6,701 nucleotides of DNA from DASUBV01 sp035763085 (GTDB taxonomy: Bacteria; Actinomycetota; Actinomycetes; Streptosporangiales; Streptosporangiaceae): the NCBI GenBank assembly GCA_035763085.1, contig DASUBV010000006.1, positions 1-6,701 of the forward strand, in the 5' to 3' direction. Below the pieces are notes generated by a model. It was not told the origin of the DNA. It ran no database searches and saw only the letters and a program-made list of their open reading frames with translations. Shown here one piece after another: positions 1 to 5,843 of the stretch. The position numbers and the translations under genes are program-made. How positions within the stretch are numbered: the stretch's first letter is position 1; each line of letters opens with the position of its first letter.

Positions 1-582
1 GCCCGCCGCCACGGCCAGCCGCGCGGCCAGCTGTCCGACCAGGCCCAGCCCGATCACCACCACCTTGGCGCCCGGCCCGGCCTCGGCCAGCCGCAGCCCG
101 TGCAGCGCGATCGACGCCACCGTGGTGAACGCCGCGTCCGCGGACGGCACGCCGTCCGGGATCGCCGCGCACAGCAGGCCAGGCACCGCCTGGAACTGCG
201 CGTGATTGGCCTTGCCCGCCCCGCCGGTGGCGACCAGCTGGCCGGGCCGGATGCCGGCCACCGCGCTGCCCACCTCCAGCACCTCGCCCGCCGCGGAGTA
301 CCCCAGCGGCAGGTCCTGCGCCAGCCGCCCGCGCACCGTCTGCGTGGTCGCGGCCAGGCCCTCGGCGCGCGCCTTGCGCACCACCTGGCGCACCAGGTCG
401 GGCCGGGCCCGCGCCTTGGCCAGCAGGCTGGACTGCGCCAGCGCGGTCACTGCCCGCTCGGTGCCCGGCGAGATCACCGACGCGATGGTCGCCACCAGCA
501 CCTCGGTCGGCCCCGGCACCGGCCGCGGCACCTCGAGCACCTCGACCGGGCCGCCCTTAATCGGCTGCACGACATTCTTCAC
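1..582 (-). CDS. Zinc-independent alcohol dehydrogenase-like oxidoreductase, N-terminal part (probably bi-domain type), cut by the left edge
   Basis: This minus-strand frame is open for 194 codons from a GTG at 582-580 to the window edge. It resembles the medium-chain dehydrogenase half of proteins annotated as bi-domain-containing oxidoreductases in polysaccharide loci, in which an ADH-like domain is followed by a Gfo/Idh/MocA domain. Family-like blocks are ISPGTER (residues 37-43), the LLAKARARPDLVRQV segment (53-67), PLGYSAAGEV (92-101), the ANHAQ block (125-129) and a Rossmann GLGLVGQ (178-184). The usual catalytic zinc ligands (CGxxxD and GHE) are replaced by ISPGTER and GYSAAGE, so a classical zinc alcohol dehydrogenase is unlikely. 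The start overlaps the heparinase stop by 4 nt (GTGA) and has a good ribosome binding site, which fixes it. The substrate is unknown; a sugar-nucleotide or lipid-linked sugar is an inference from context. Whether the second domain follows lies outside the window. Confidence 0.85.
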   Translation of the reverse strand, partial: MKNVVQPIKGGPVEVLEVPRPVPGPTEVLVATIASVISPGTERAVTALAQSSLLAKARARPDLVRQVVRKARAEGLAATTQTVRGRLAQDLPLGYSAAGEVLEVGSAVAGIRPGQLVATGGAGKANHAQFQAVPGLLCAAIPDGVPSADAAFTTVASIALHGLRLAEAGPGAKVVVIGLGLVGQLAARLAVAAG

Positions 583-2369
583 AAGGGCCTCCCCGGGCCG
601 GCCGGGCCGTCGCCGGCCCGGCGCCAGGTCGTGGTCAGCCGGGCGGGCAGCATGGTGTCCAGCCGGCAGGTCAGGACCGGGACGGTGGTCGTGTGCAGGA
701 ACCCGACCGCCGCCGGCGCTGCCTCGAGATCCAGCACAAACGACTGCGCGGCGCTGACCTGCATCTCGAACTGGCCGGCGATCGTGGTGACGGTGGCCCC
801 GGCTGGCCCCGGCTCGACCCGCGAGCCCGGCGCCAGGTGCCACCGGACCACCAGGGCGTGCCGCCCGCCGCCGGTGACCTCGTCGATCACCTCCAGGCCC
901 GCGCGGCCGAGGTTCCACTGCCGGCGGTGCACCGGGCGGCCGGCCAGGAACCGGTAGCCGTCATGCGCGGCCCGCGCGGACACCCGGTCGGCGCGCACCT
1001 GGGTGACCGGGCCGTGTACCCGGGCCCGGCGGCCGGCCCGGAACGCGGCCCACACCTCGGTGGAGTCCGCGCCGTCGATCTCGATGGTGTTGTGCGCCGC
1101 GGTCGACCGCTCGTAGCTGCGCATCGAGCCCGCCTGGTAGGTGGAGGTGCCGGTGTCGATCAGCAGCGGGAAGCCGCCGGCGTGCAGGACGCAGCTGAGC
1201 GTGTCGGCGTGCGCGTGCGCGGGCAGGTCGTCCGGGCACGGCGGGCCGGCGTCGGCCAGCAGGTGCCAGTCGCCCGCGGCCGCCCGGATCAGCCCGGTGT
1301 CGCCGAGGGTGACCAGCGGGACACGCGGGGCCTCGGCCGGGCGCAGCGCGGTGACCAGCGCGCCGGGCACCGCGTACCCGTCGTTGAGCAGCGGCACCGA
1401 GCCGTCGGGCAGCTGCACCACGCCCAGCCAGCGGCGCATCCGGGCGATCGCGCCAGTCAGCGCGGGCGGTGGCACGTGCCCGCTGGCGGCCAGCAGGCCG
1501 TCGATGTCGATCAGGTCAGCCAGCACCTGGCAGTGGTAGGCCGGGGCCCGCTCGTAGTGCCCGCCGTCGGCCAGCACCTGCAGCGCGACCTGCTCGGACA
1601 GCATCCGCAGCGCTCGGCGCAGCAGCGCCCCGTCGGCCAGGAACACCCCGAGGCCGGCCAGCGCCTTGAGGTTCTTGATCAGGTGGTTGCCGCCGACGTC
1701 GGACTCCAGGTGGCGGCGCAGGAAGGCGGCGTGCGCGGCGATCTCGCGGCGGAACTCGGCGGCCAGCTCGGTGCCGGCCACCAGGTCCCGGTACAGCCCG
1801 CACCACGACCAGGCGCGCAGCGCCGCGGGGTAGGGCAGCCAGGCATCACCGAGGCCGAACGCGCAGGACGCGCGCCAGGACTGCCACAGCCAGGCGAACA
1901 GCTCGCGGGCCGCGGCGCGGTCGGGCTCGGTGGTCAGGCCCCACGCCCAGTCCCAGTAGTGCAGGTGGAACCGCCACAGCTGCGGCGCCTCGGCCTGCCG
2001 CCAGTCGGCCGGCGGCGCGCCCGGCTGGTCAGTGCCAGCGGGACGGAATGGGCCGGCCGGGCCGGGCGGGCTGAGCTGGCGGGTCACGCCGAGCAGCCGG
2101 ATCCGCCCGGCCTGCAGCAGGCCCAGGCCCGGCCAGTGCCGGGGCGCGGTCATGGTCAGCGCGGTGCCGTCCAGCGGGGTGAACGTGGCCGGCCAGCCGG
2201 GCGCATCGGCGCCGTCGGGCCCGCCGGGGCCGGTCAGCAGCCACTGGCCGGCCTGCGGCCAGCGGTGCAGCGCGGTGCGCTGGGCGCGCAGCCGGGCCCG
2301 GTGCGCGATCTGGGCCGGCCGCAGGTGCGCGGCGGTCCGGCCGAGCAGGGCCAGCTCGCCGCCCGTCAC
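579..2369 (-). CDS. Heparinase II/III-family protein (polysaccharide lyase fold) of a surface polysaccharide locus
   Basis: The product is 596 residues. Heparinase II/III-type enzymes cleave hexosamine-uronate bonds by beta-elimination. An alpha-helical N-terminal region precedes the signature blocks GGNHLIKN (226-233), ERAPAYH (273-279), HAHAD (385-389), IDTGTSTY (404-411) and AAHNTIEIDG (424-433). The candidate Asn/Tyr/His catalytic set is N228, Y278 and H385 or H387; this mapping is by eye against the family. The N-terminus (RTAAHLRPAQIAHRARLRAQ, 11-30) is basic and amphipathic, resembles the 'HLRP.Q' start of homologues in O-antigen and capsule loci, and is not a signal peptide. The cellular site is therefore unclear. 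The GTG start at 2369-2367 overlaps the SDR stop as GTGA and has no clear Shine-Dalgarno, so coupled translation is likely. The gene ends in the same kind of overlap with the oxidoreductase. Lyase activity on the locus's own uronic-acid polymer is an inference. Confidence 0.9.
   Translation of the reverse strand: MTGGELALLGRTAAHLRPAQIAHRARLRAQRTALHRWPQAGQWLLTGPGGPDGADAPGWPATFTPLDGTALTMTAPRHWPGLGLLQAGRIRLLGVTRQLSPPGPAGPFRPAGTDQPGAPPADWRQAEAPQLWRFHLHYWDWAWGLTTEPDRAAARELFAWLWQSWRASCAFGLGDAWLPYPAALRAWSWCGLYRDLVAGTELAAEFRREIAAHAAFLRRHLESDVGGNHLIKNLKALAGLGVFLADGALLRRALRMLSEQVALQVLADGGHYERAPAYHCQVLADLIDIDGLLAASGHVPPPALTGAIARMRRWLGVVQLPDGSVPLLNDGYAVPGALVTALRPAEAPRVPLVTLGDTGLIRAAAGDWHLLADAGPPCPDDLPAHAHADTLSCVLHAGGFPLLIDTGTSTYQAGSMRSYERSTAAHNTIEIDGADSTEVWAAFRAGRRARVHGPVTQVRADRVSARAAHDGYRFLAGRPVHRRQWNLGRAGLEVIDEVTGGGRHALVVRWHLAPGSRVEPGPAGATVTTIAGQFEMQVSAAQSFVLDLEAAPAAVGFLHTTTVPVLTCRLDTMLPARLTTTWRRAGDGPAGPGRPL
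588..594 (-). promoter_or_regulatory. Ribosome binding site of the oxidoreductase gene
   Basis: On the minus strand this reads GGGGAGG, five nucleotides before the GTG at 582-580. It lies inside the last codons of the heparinase-family gene. It supports the GTG start and suggests the overlapping gene can also recruit ribosomes independently of coupling. Confidence 0.7.
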
Positions 2370-3241
2370 GCGGCCAGCCCCAGCAGCCGGGCCTCGCTGG
2401 TGATGCCCTCGGCGAATGACCGCGGCGCGTAGCCGAGGTCGCGGACCGCGGCGTGGATGCCGAACGCCTTGTCCTCGGCCAGCCGCCGGACCTGCTCGAC
2501 GCGGATCCGCGGGTGCCTGCTGACCAGCTCGTAGCCGCGGGCGGCGGCGATCACCGGCGCCAGCGGCACCGGGACGAACCAGGCCCGGCTGGCGACCGCC
2601 CGCGCGGCGGTGCGCAGCAGCGCGTCGAAGGTCAGCGGCTCGGGCCCGGCCACGTCGTAGGTCACGCCCATCGCGGCCGGCCGCTCGGCGGCGGCCAGCA
2701 CGGTGGCGGCGACGTCGGCCACGTGCACCGGCTGCTGCAGTCGGCGGCCGCCGGGCACCGGCATCACCGGGATGCCGTGCAGCAGCACCAGCAGCCGGGA
2801 CAGGTTCCGGTCGCCGCGCGCGCCGTAGATCATGGTCGGCCGCAGGATGGTCCAGTCCAGCGCCGAGCAGCGGATCTCGTCCTCGGCGGCCAGCCGCACC
2901 TGGCGGGATGCGGCGGGCAGCCTCGTGGTGACCGCCGTGGTGGACACGAACACCGCGCGCCCGATGCCGGCCTCCCGGGTGGCCGCGACGATGGCCGGGG
3001 CGTGCCCGAAGCCGAGCGAGGCCAGGTTGAGCAGCACGTCGTAGCGGTCCCGGCCGAAGGCGCGGGCCAGGGAGGCCTGGTCACCGAGGTCCCCGCGGGC
3101 CGGCTCAGCGCCGAGCGCGGTAACCCTGGCGGCGGCGCGCTCGCTGCGGGCCAGGGCGCTGACCTGGTAGCCGCGGCTGACCGCCGCGCGCAGCACGTAC
3201 TCGCCCAGGAACCCGCTGCCCCCGGTGACCAGCACCCTCAC
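2366..3241 (-). CDS. Atypical SDR, NAD-dependent epimerase/dehydratase-like protein without YxxxK
   Basis: The product is 291 residues and has an extended or atypical short-chain dehydrogenase fold. The nucleotide-binding TGGSGFLG lies at residues 6-13, an acidic GDLGD at 50-54, the conserved VSTTAV strand at 99-104 and LRPTMIYG at 133-140. At the place where the catalytic Tyr and Lys of YxxxK normally sit, the sequence reads SRQVR (112-116), so both residues are absent. Similar loss occurs in SDR relatives in polysaccharide clusters as I remember them, so this is probably a family trait rather than damage. The role may be reduction or epimerisation of a sugar nucleotide, or only binding; the substrate is unknown. 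Placement with a WecA/WbpL-like transferase and a GT4 recalls the Pseudomonas wbpV-wbpL pairing. The GTG start at 3241-3239 overlaps the glycosyltransferase stop (GTGA) and is supported by GGGAGGA five nucleotides upstream. Confidence 0.85.
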   Translation of the reverse strand: MRVLVTGGSGFLGEYVLRAAVSRGYQVSALARSERAAARVTALGAEPARGDLGDQASLARAFGRDRYDVLLNLASLGFGHAPAIVAATREAGIGRAVFVSTTAVTTRLPAASRQVRLAAEDEIRCSALDWTILRPTMIYGARGDRNLSRLLVLLHGIPVMPVPGGRRLQQPVHVADVAATVLAAAERPAAMGVTYDVAGPEPLTFDALLRTAARAVASRAWFVPVPLAPVIAAARGYELVSRHPRIRVEQVRRLAEDKAFGIHAAVRDLGYAPRSFAEGITSEARLLGLAA

Positions 3242-4758
3242 GGCTGTCCTCCCGTGCCCGGCTGCCCGCCGGCCGCGGCCCGTGCCCCGCCGGCCGTCCG
3301 TGCCTCGTCGCTGGCCGGCGTATCCGGGACGGCCCGCTCTGCCGGGACACGAGCTACCCGGGCAGCAGGTGCGTCCGGGGCGGGCTGAGCCTCCGGCGCT
3401 AGCCGCGCCCCGGGGACGGGCCCCGCCTCCGGAAAAGCCCGTGGTTCCCGGACGGGCAGTGCCTTCCGGACGGGCGGTATTTCCCCGACGAGCAGGGCTT
3501 CCGGGACGGGCTGGCCGGCCGGAACGCCGGTAACCGGCTCGGCTCCGCCGTCGAGGATCTTGCGGTACTGGCGGGCCAGGTCGGCGCGGTCGAAAAAGCG
3601 CTCCACGTAGGCCCGGCCGCGCGCCGCCATCTGCTCCCGCTCCCGCGAGTCGGCCGACAGCCCGGCGATGGCCGAGGCCAGCGCGGCGGAGTCGGCGGGC
3701 GGCACCACGATCTGCCCGGCCTCACGCAGGATCTGCGCGGCCTCGCCGGCCACCGCGCCGATGACCGGCCGGCCGGCGGCCAGGTACTCGAAGATCTTGG
3801 ACGGGATGAAGGTGGCGAACAGCGGCACGTCGCGCAGGGTGACCAGCAGGATGTCGGCGCCGGCCAGCAGGGCCGGCATCATCGCCGGCGGGATGGCCTT
3901 CGCCAGCGTGACGTTGGTCAGGTTCAGCTCGGCGACCCGGTGCGCCAGCCGCGGCTTGTCGGCGCCGTCACCGACGAAGGCCAGGTGCACCGGGCGCCCG
4001 GTCAGCCGCGTCGCGGCCTCGGTGGCCTCGGGCAGGCCCTGCGAGATGCCGTGCGTCCCGGCATACAGGACCAGGCACTCGCCGGGCCGGGCGCCGAGCC
4101 CGGCGCGCAGGTACGGGTCGGGCAGCCGCTGCGGGTCGAAGGAGCTGACGGTGACGCCGTTGCGGATGGTGTGCACCTTGGCGGCGGGCACGCCGCGGTC
4201 GATCAGATTGCGCCGGAACCCGTCGCTGACCACCACGACCTCGTCGGCGGCCCGGTAGGCGGCCAGCTCCAGCCGCTCCAGCAGCCAGATCAGCTTGCGG
4301 CTGGTGAGCACGCCGAGCTCGACGAAGATGGCCGGCCACAGGTCGCGGATCTCCACGATCAGCCGGGCCCGCTTGAGCTTAGCCAGCAGCCAGGCCGAGG
4401 CGATGGAGAAGAAGGTGGGCGAGGACACCACGACGGCGTCGGCCCGGCCGCTGGGCCGCCAGCCCAGCGCCACGCTGGAGACCATCCAGCTCAGGTGCGA
4501 CAGCGTCTTGCGGACGATGCCCTCGTTGGGCGTGGCGTACAGCCAGGTGCGCACCACCCGGTAGCCCTCGCGCCGCTCGCGGCGCCGGATCGCGCCGCGG
4601 TAGTCCGGCGGCAGGATCCCGGTCGGGTGGTTGGGCATCCCGGTCAGCACGGTGACCTCGTCGCCGCCGGCGGTCCAGGCGGCGGCCAGCGCGGACAGCC
4701 GGGCCTGCGGGGCGCCGGCCTCCGGCGGGAAGTAGTGGCAGACGATCAGGATCCGCAC
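3238..4758 (-). CDS. Glycosyltransferase family 4, WbuB-like, with a C-terminal repeat tail
   Basis: The product is 506 residues with a GT-B fold and is a retaining family 4 transferase that moves a sugar from a nucleotide donor onto a lipid-linked acceptor at the cytoplasmic membrane face. The N-terminal start HYFPPEAGAPQAR (8-20) and TGMPNHPTG (39-47), together with IRDLWP (137-142), are typical of WbuB-like (FucNAc transferase-type) enzymes. The donor-binding half has RNGV (199-202), YAGTHG (232-237), FVGDG (261-265) and SKIFEYLAAGRPVIG (320-334) with the conserved Glu E323. The catalytic domain ends near residue 403. The last 100 or so residues are a Pro/Ala/Glu/Arg-rich tail not expected in this family, with a hexapeptide period. 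The GTG start at 4758-4756 lies one nucleotide after the upstream stop; only a weak AAGG nine nucleotides upstream is seen, so coupling is likely. Donor and acceptor sugars cannot be read from sequence. Confidence 0.9.
   Translation of the reverse strand: MRILIVCHYFPPEAGAPQARLSALAAAWTAGGDEVTVLTGMPNHPTGILPPDYRGAIRRRERREGYRVVRTWLYATPNEGIVRKTLSHLSWMVSSVALGWRPSGRADAVVVSSPTFFSIASAWLLAKLKRARLIVEIRDLWPAIFVELGVLTSRKLIWLLERLELAAYRAADEVVVVSDGFRRNLIDRGVPAAKVHTIRNGVTVSSFDPQRLPDPYLRAGLGARPGECLVLYAGTHGISQGLPEATEAATRLTGRPVHLAFVGDGADKPRLAHRVAELNLTNVTLAKAIPPAMMPALLAGADILLVTLRDVPLFATFIPSKIFEYLAAGRPVIGAVAGEAAQILREAGQIVVPPADSAALASAIAGLSADSREREQMAARGRAYVERFFDRADLARQYRKILDGGAEPVTGVPAGQPVPEALLVGEIPPVRKALPVREPRAFPEAGPVPGARLAPEAQPAPDAPAARVARVPAERAVPDTPASDEARTAGGARAAAGGQPGTGGQP
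3247..3253 (-). promoter_or_regulatory. Ribosome binding site of the SDR gene
   Basis: The minus strand reads GGGAGGA with a five-nucleotide spacer to the GTG at 3241-3239. It is the clearest Shine-Dalgarno of the unit together with that of the oxidoreductase gene. It sits within the last codons of the glycosyltransferase tail and decides the GTG start. Confidence 0.75.
3367..3510 (-). repeat. Degenerate 18-bp / hexapeptide tandem repeat in the glycosyltransferase tail
   Basis: Residues 417-464 of the glycosyltransferase can be written as eight consecutive six-residue units: PVPEAL, LVGEIP, PVRKAL, PVREPR, AFPEAG, PVPGAR, LAPEAQ and PAPDAP. At DNA level the plus strand shows a 'TTCCGGACGGGC'-like word recurring at 3445, 3464, 3481 and 3499, about 18 nt apart. 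Units are degenerate, so this is an old or drifting expansion. The segment is predicted to be disordered; its function is unknown. Confidence 0.7.
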
Positions 4759-4759
4759 C

Positions 4760-5779
4760 TCAGGCCGCCTTGCTTTCCAGCCGGGCGGCCGGGGCGGGCT
4801 GGCCGAGCAGCGCGGGCGCGCGCAGGTAGGCCATCAGCAGGACCAGCGCGGCCAGGTCGGCGACGGCCCGCAGCCGCGGGTGCGGGGTCAGGCTGACCAG
4901 GCCGAGCAGGCTGACCGCGGCGGTGATCGCGCCGGTGACCAGGGTGACCCGCTGGTGCGACCAGCCCGCGTCGCACAGCCGCTGGTAGGCGTGCGTGCGG
5001 TGGGCCTGCAGCCACGGCTCGCCGGCCCGGATCCGGCGCTGCAGCGTCCACGCGGTGTCGGCCAGGTACAGGGCCAGCGGGCCGAGCGCCGCCTCGGGCG
5101 GGACGCCGCGCAGCACGGCGCGGGCGGCCAGCAGGGCCAGCGCCGCGCCGAGCGCGTAGCTGCCGACATCGCCGAGGAAGACCCGGGCGCGCACCGCGTT
5201 CCACGGCAGGAACGCCGCTGCGCCGGCCGCGATGGCCGCGCCGCCGGCGGCCAGGATGTCGTCATGCCGCCACAGCCCGATGCAGGTGAAGGCGGCGCCG
5301 CCGAGCAGCGCGTGCACGGCGGAGATCCCGTTGATGCCGTCCATGAAGTTGAAGGCGTTGACGTAGCCGGTGATCCAGACCGACAGCAGCACCGCCATCG
5401 CGGCGACCACCAGCACCGGCCGCCCGGCCTGGGCGGCCAGCACCCAGCCCAGGGCCAGCCCGCCGCCAGCCTGCAGGCCCAGCCGCCGCCCGGCGGGCAG
5501 GCCGGCCAGGTCGTCGGCAAAGCCGACGGCGGCGAACGCGGCCACGCCGGCCGCGAAGGCGAGCGCGACCGGGGTGCGGACGAGCAGCGCGGCGCCGGCT
5601 AAGCCGATGGCGATCGGGGCGCCGCCGCCGCGCGGGGTCGGCACGGTGTGCGAGGACCGCAGGTTGGGCTGGTCGATGGCGGCGAGCCGGCGCAGCAGCG
5701 GCACGGTCACCGGCTCGGCGGCGGTGACGAACGCGCCGCAGGTCAGGGCGGCCAGGACGCTCGCAAGATCCCCATGCAC
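4760..5779 (-). CDS. WecA/WbpL-type polyprenyl-phosphate sugar-1-phosphate transferase (MraY superfamily)
   Basis: The product is a 339-residue integral membrane protein with about ten hydrophobic segments. It should transfer a HexNAc-1-phosphate-type sugar from a UDP donor to undecaprenyl or decaprenyl phosphate, the initiating step of a lipid-linked polysaccharide. The family motifs appear in order: RSSHTVPTPRGGG (41-53), FADD (87-90, Mg-binding Asp pair), NAFNFMDGING (141-151), FLGDVGS (201-207) and the cytoplasmic HRTHAYQRL (260-268). The HRxH form and the 339-residue length fit WecA/WbpL/TagO relatives, not MraY itself, which carries an HHH-type motif. The GTG at 5779-5777 is the plausible start: an in-frame stop lies at 5806-5804 and no Shine-Dalgarno is visible, so the message may be leaderless. 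Leu60 is encoded by TTA (5602-5600), the only in-frame TTA of the leftward genes. It is the first gene of the leftward operon. The exact sugar is unknown. Confidence 0.92.
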   Translation of the reverse strand: MHGDLASVLAALTCGAFVTAAEPVTVPLLRRLAAIDQPNLRSSHTVPTPRGGGAPIAIGLAGAALLVRTPVALAFAAGVAAFAAVGFADDLAGLPAGRRLGLQAGGGLALGWVLAAQAGRPVLVVAAMAVLLSVWITGYVNAFNFMDGINGISAVHALLGGAAFTCIGLWRHDDILAAGGAAIAAGAAAFLPWNAVRARVFLGDVGSYALGAALALLAARAVLRGVPPEAALGPLALYLADTAWTLQRRIRAGEPWLQAHRTHAYQRLCDAGWSHQRVTLVTGAITAAVSLLGLVSLTPHPRLRAVADLAALVLLMAYLRAPALLGQPAPAARLESKAA

Positions 5780-5787
5780 GGGCAGTG

Positions 5788-5793
5788 ATACTA
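5788..5793 (-). promoter_or_regulatory. Candidate -10 box of the leftward operon
   Basis: The minus strand reads TAGTAT, matching the actinobacterial TANNNT -10 pattern. A start about seven nucleotides downstream falls near 5781, two nucleotides before the GTG at 5779, giving an almost leaderless mRNA. This agrees with the absence of a Shine-Dalgarno. There is no recognisable -35, so the call rests on one hexamer and spacing. Confidence 0.35.
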
Positions 5794-5825
5794 CCGAGAG
5801 AAGTCACTGTGCGTGCTAATTCGAT

Positions 5826-5836
5826 TACGATAAGTT
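5826..5836 (+). promoter_or_regulatory. Candidate -10 boxes of wecC
   Basis: Two adjoining TANNNT hexamers occur, TACGAT (5826-5831) and TAAGTT (5831-5836). They would place transcription starts near 5838 and 5843, that is 6 or 1 nt before the ATG at 5844. Either fits a leaderless or nearly leaderless mRNA, and there is no Shine-Dalgarno upstream of the ATG. No -35 is evident. Confidence 0.35.
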
Positions 5837-5843
5837 GCAAGAC

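Larger units (their letters stand above)
5780..5843. promoter_or_regulatory. Divergent intergenic promoter region
   Basis: This 64-bp gap separates the transferase gene (leftward) and wecC (rightward). By eye count 30 of 64 bases are G or C, far below the surrounding genes. It must hold the 5' signals of both units unless transcription starts further inside a gene. It also contains a 6-bp inverted repeat, CAGTGA (5783-5788) and TCACTG (5804-5809), with a 15-nt spacer that overlaps the leftward -10 candidate and could be an operator. No convincing -35 element was found on either strand. Confidence 0.6.

Noticed and set aside
693..2432. Long plus-strand open frame of 579 codons opposite the heparinase-family gene
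   Set aside because: It is composed of Gly/Arg/Pro/Gln-rich low-complexity sequence with no recognisable motif, and lies antisense to a gene with clear family blocks. High GC leaves antisense frames open.
3440..3516. CRISPR-like array from the regularly spaced TTCC-GACGGGC words
   Set aside because: The period is about 18 bp with no spacer sequences and it matches a hexapeptide coding repeat within the glycosyltransferase frame.
3940..4896. Plus-strand open frame of 318 codons opposite the glycosyltransferase and transferase genes
   Set aside because: It spans the junction of two convincing minus-strand genes and has shadow-type composition without motifs.
5262..5840. Minus-strand ATG frame of 192 codons starting in the intergenic gap
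   Set aside because: It is frame-shifted relative to the transferase and turns into Arg-rich shadow sequence where the transferase has its conserved motifs.
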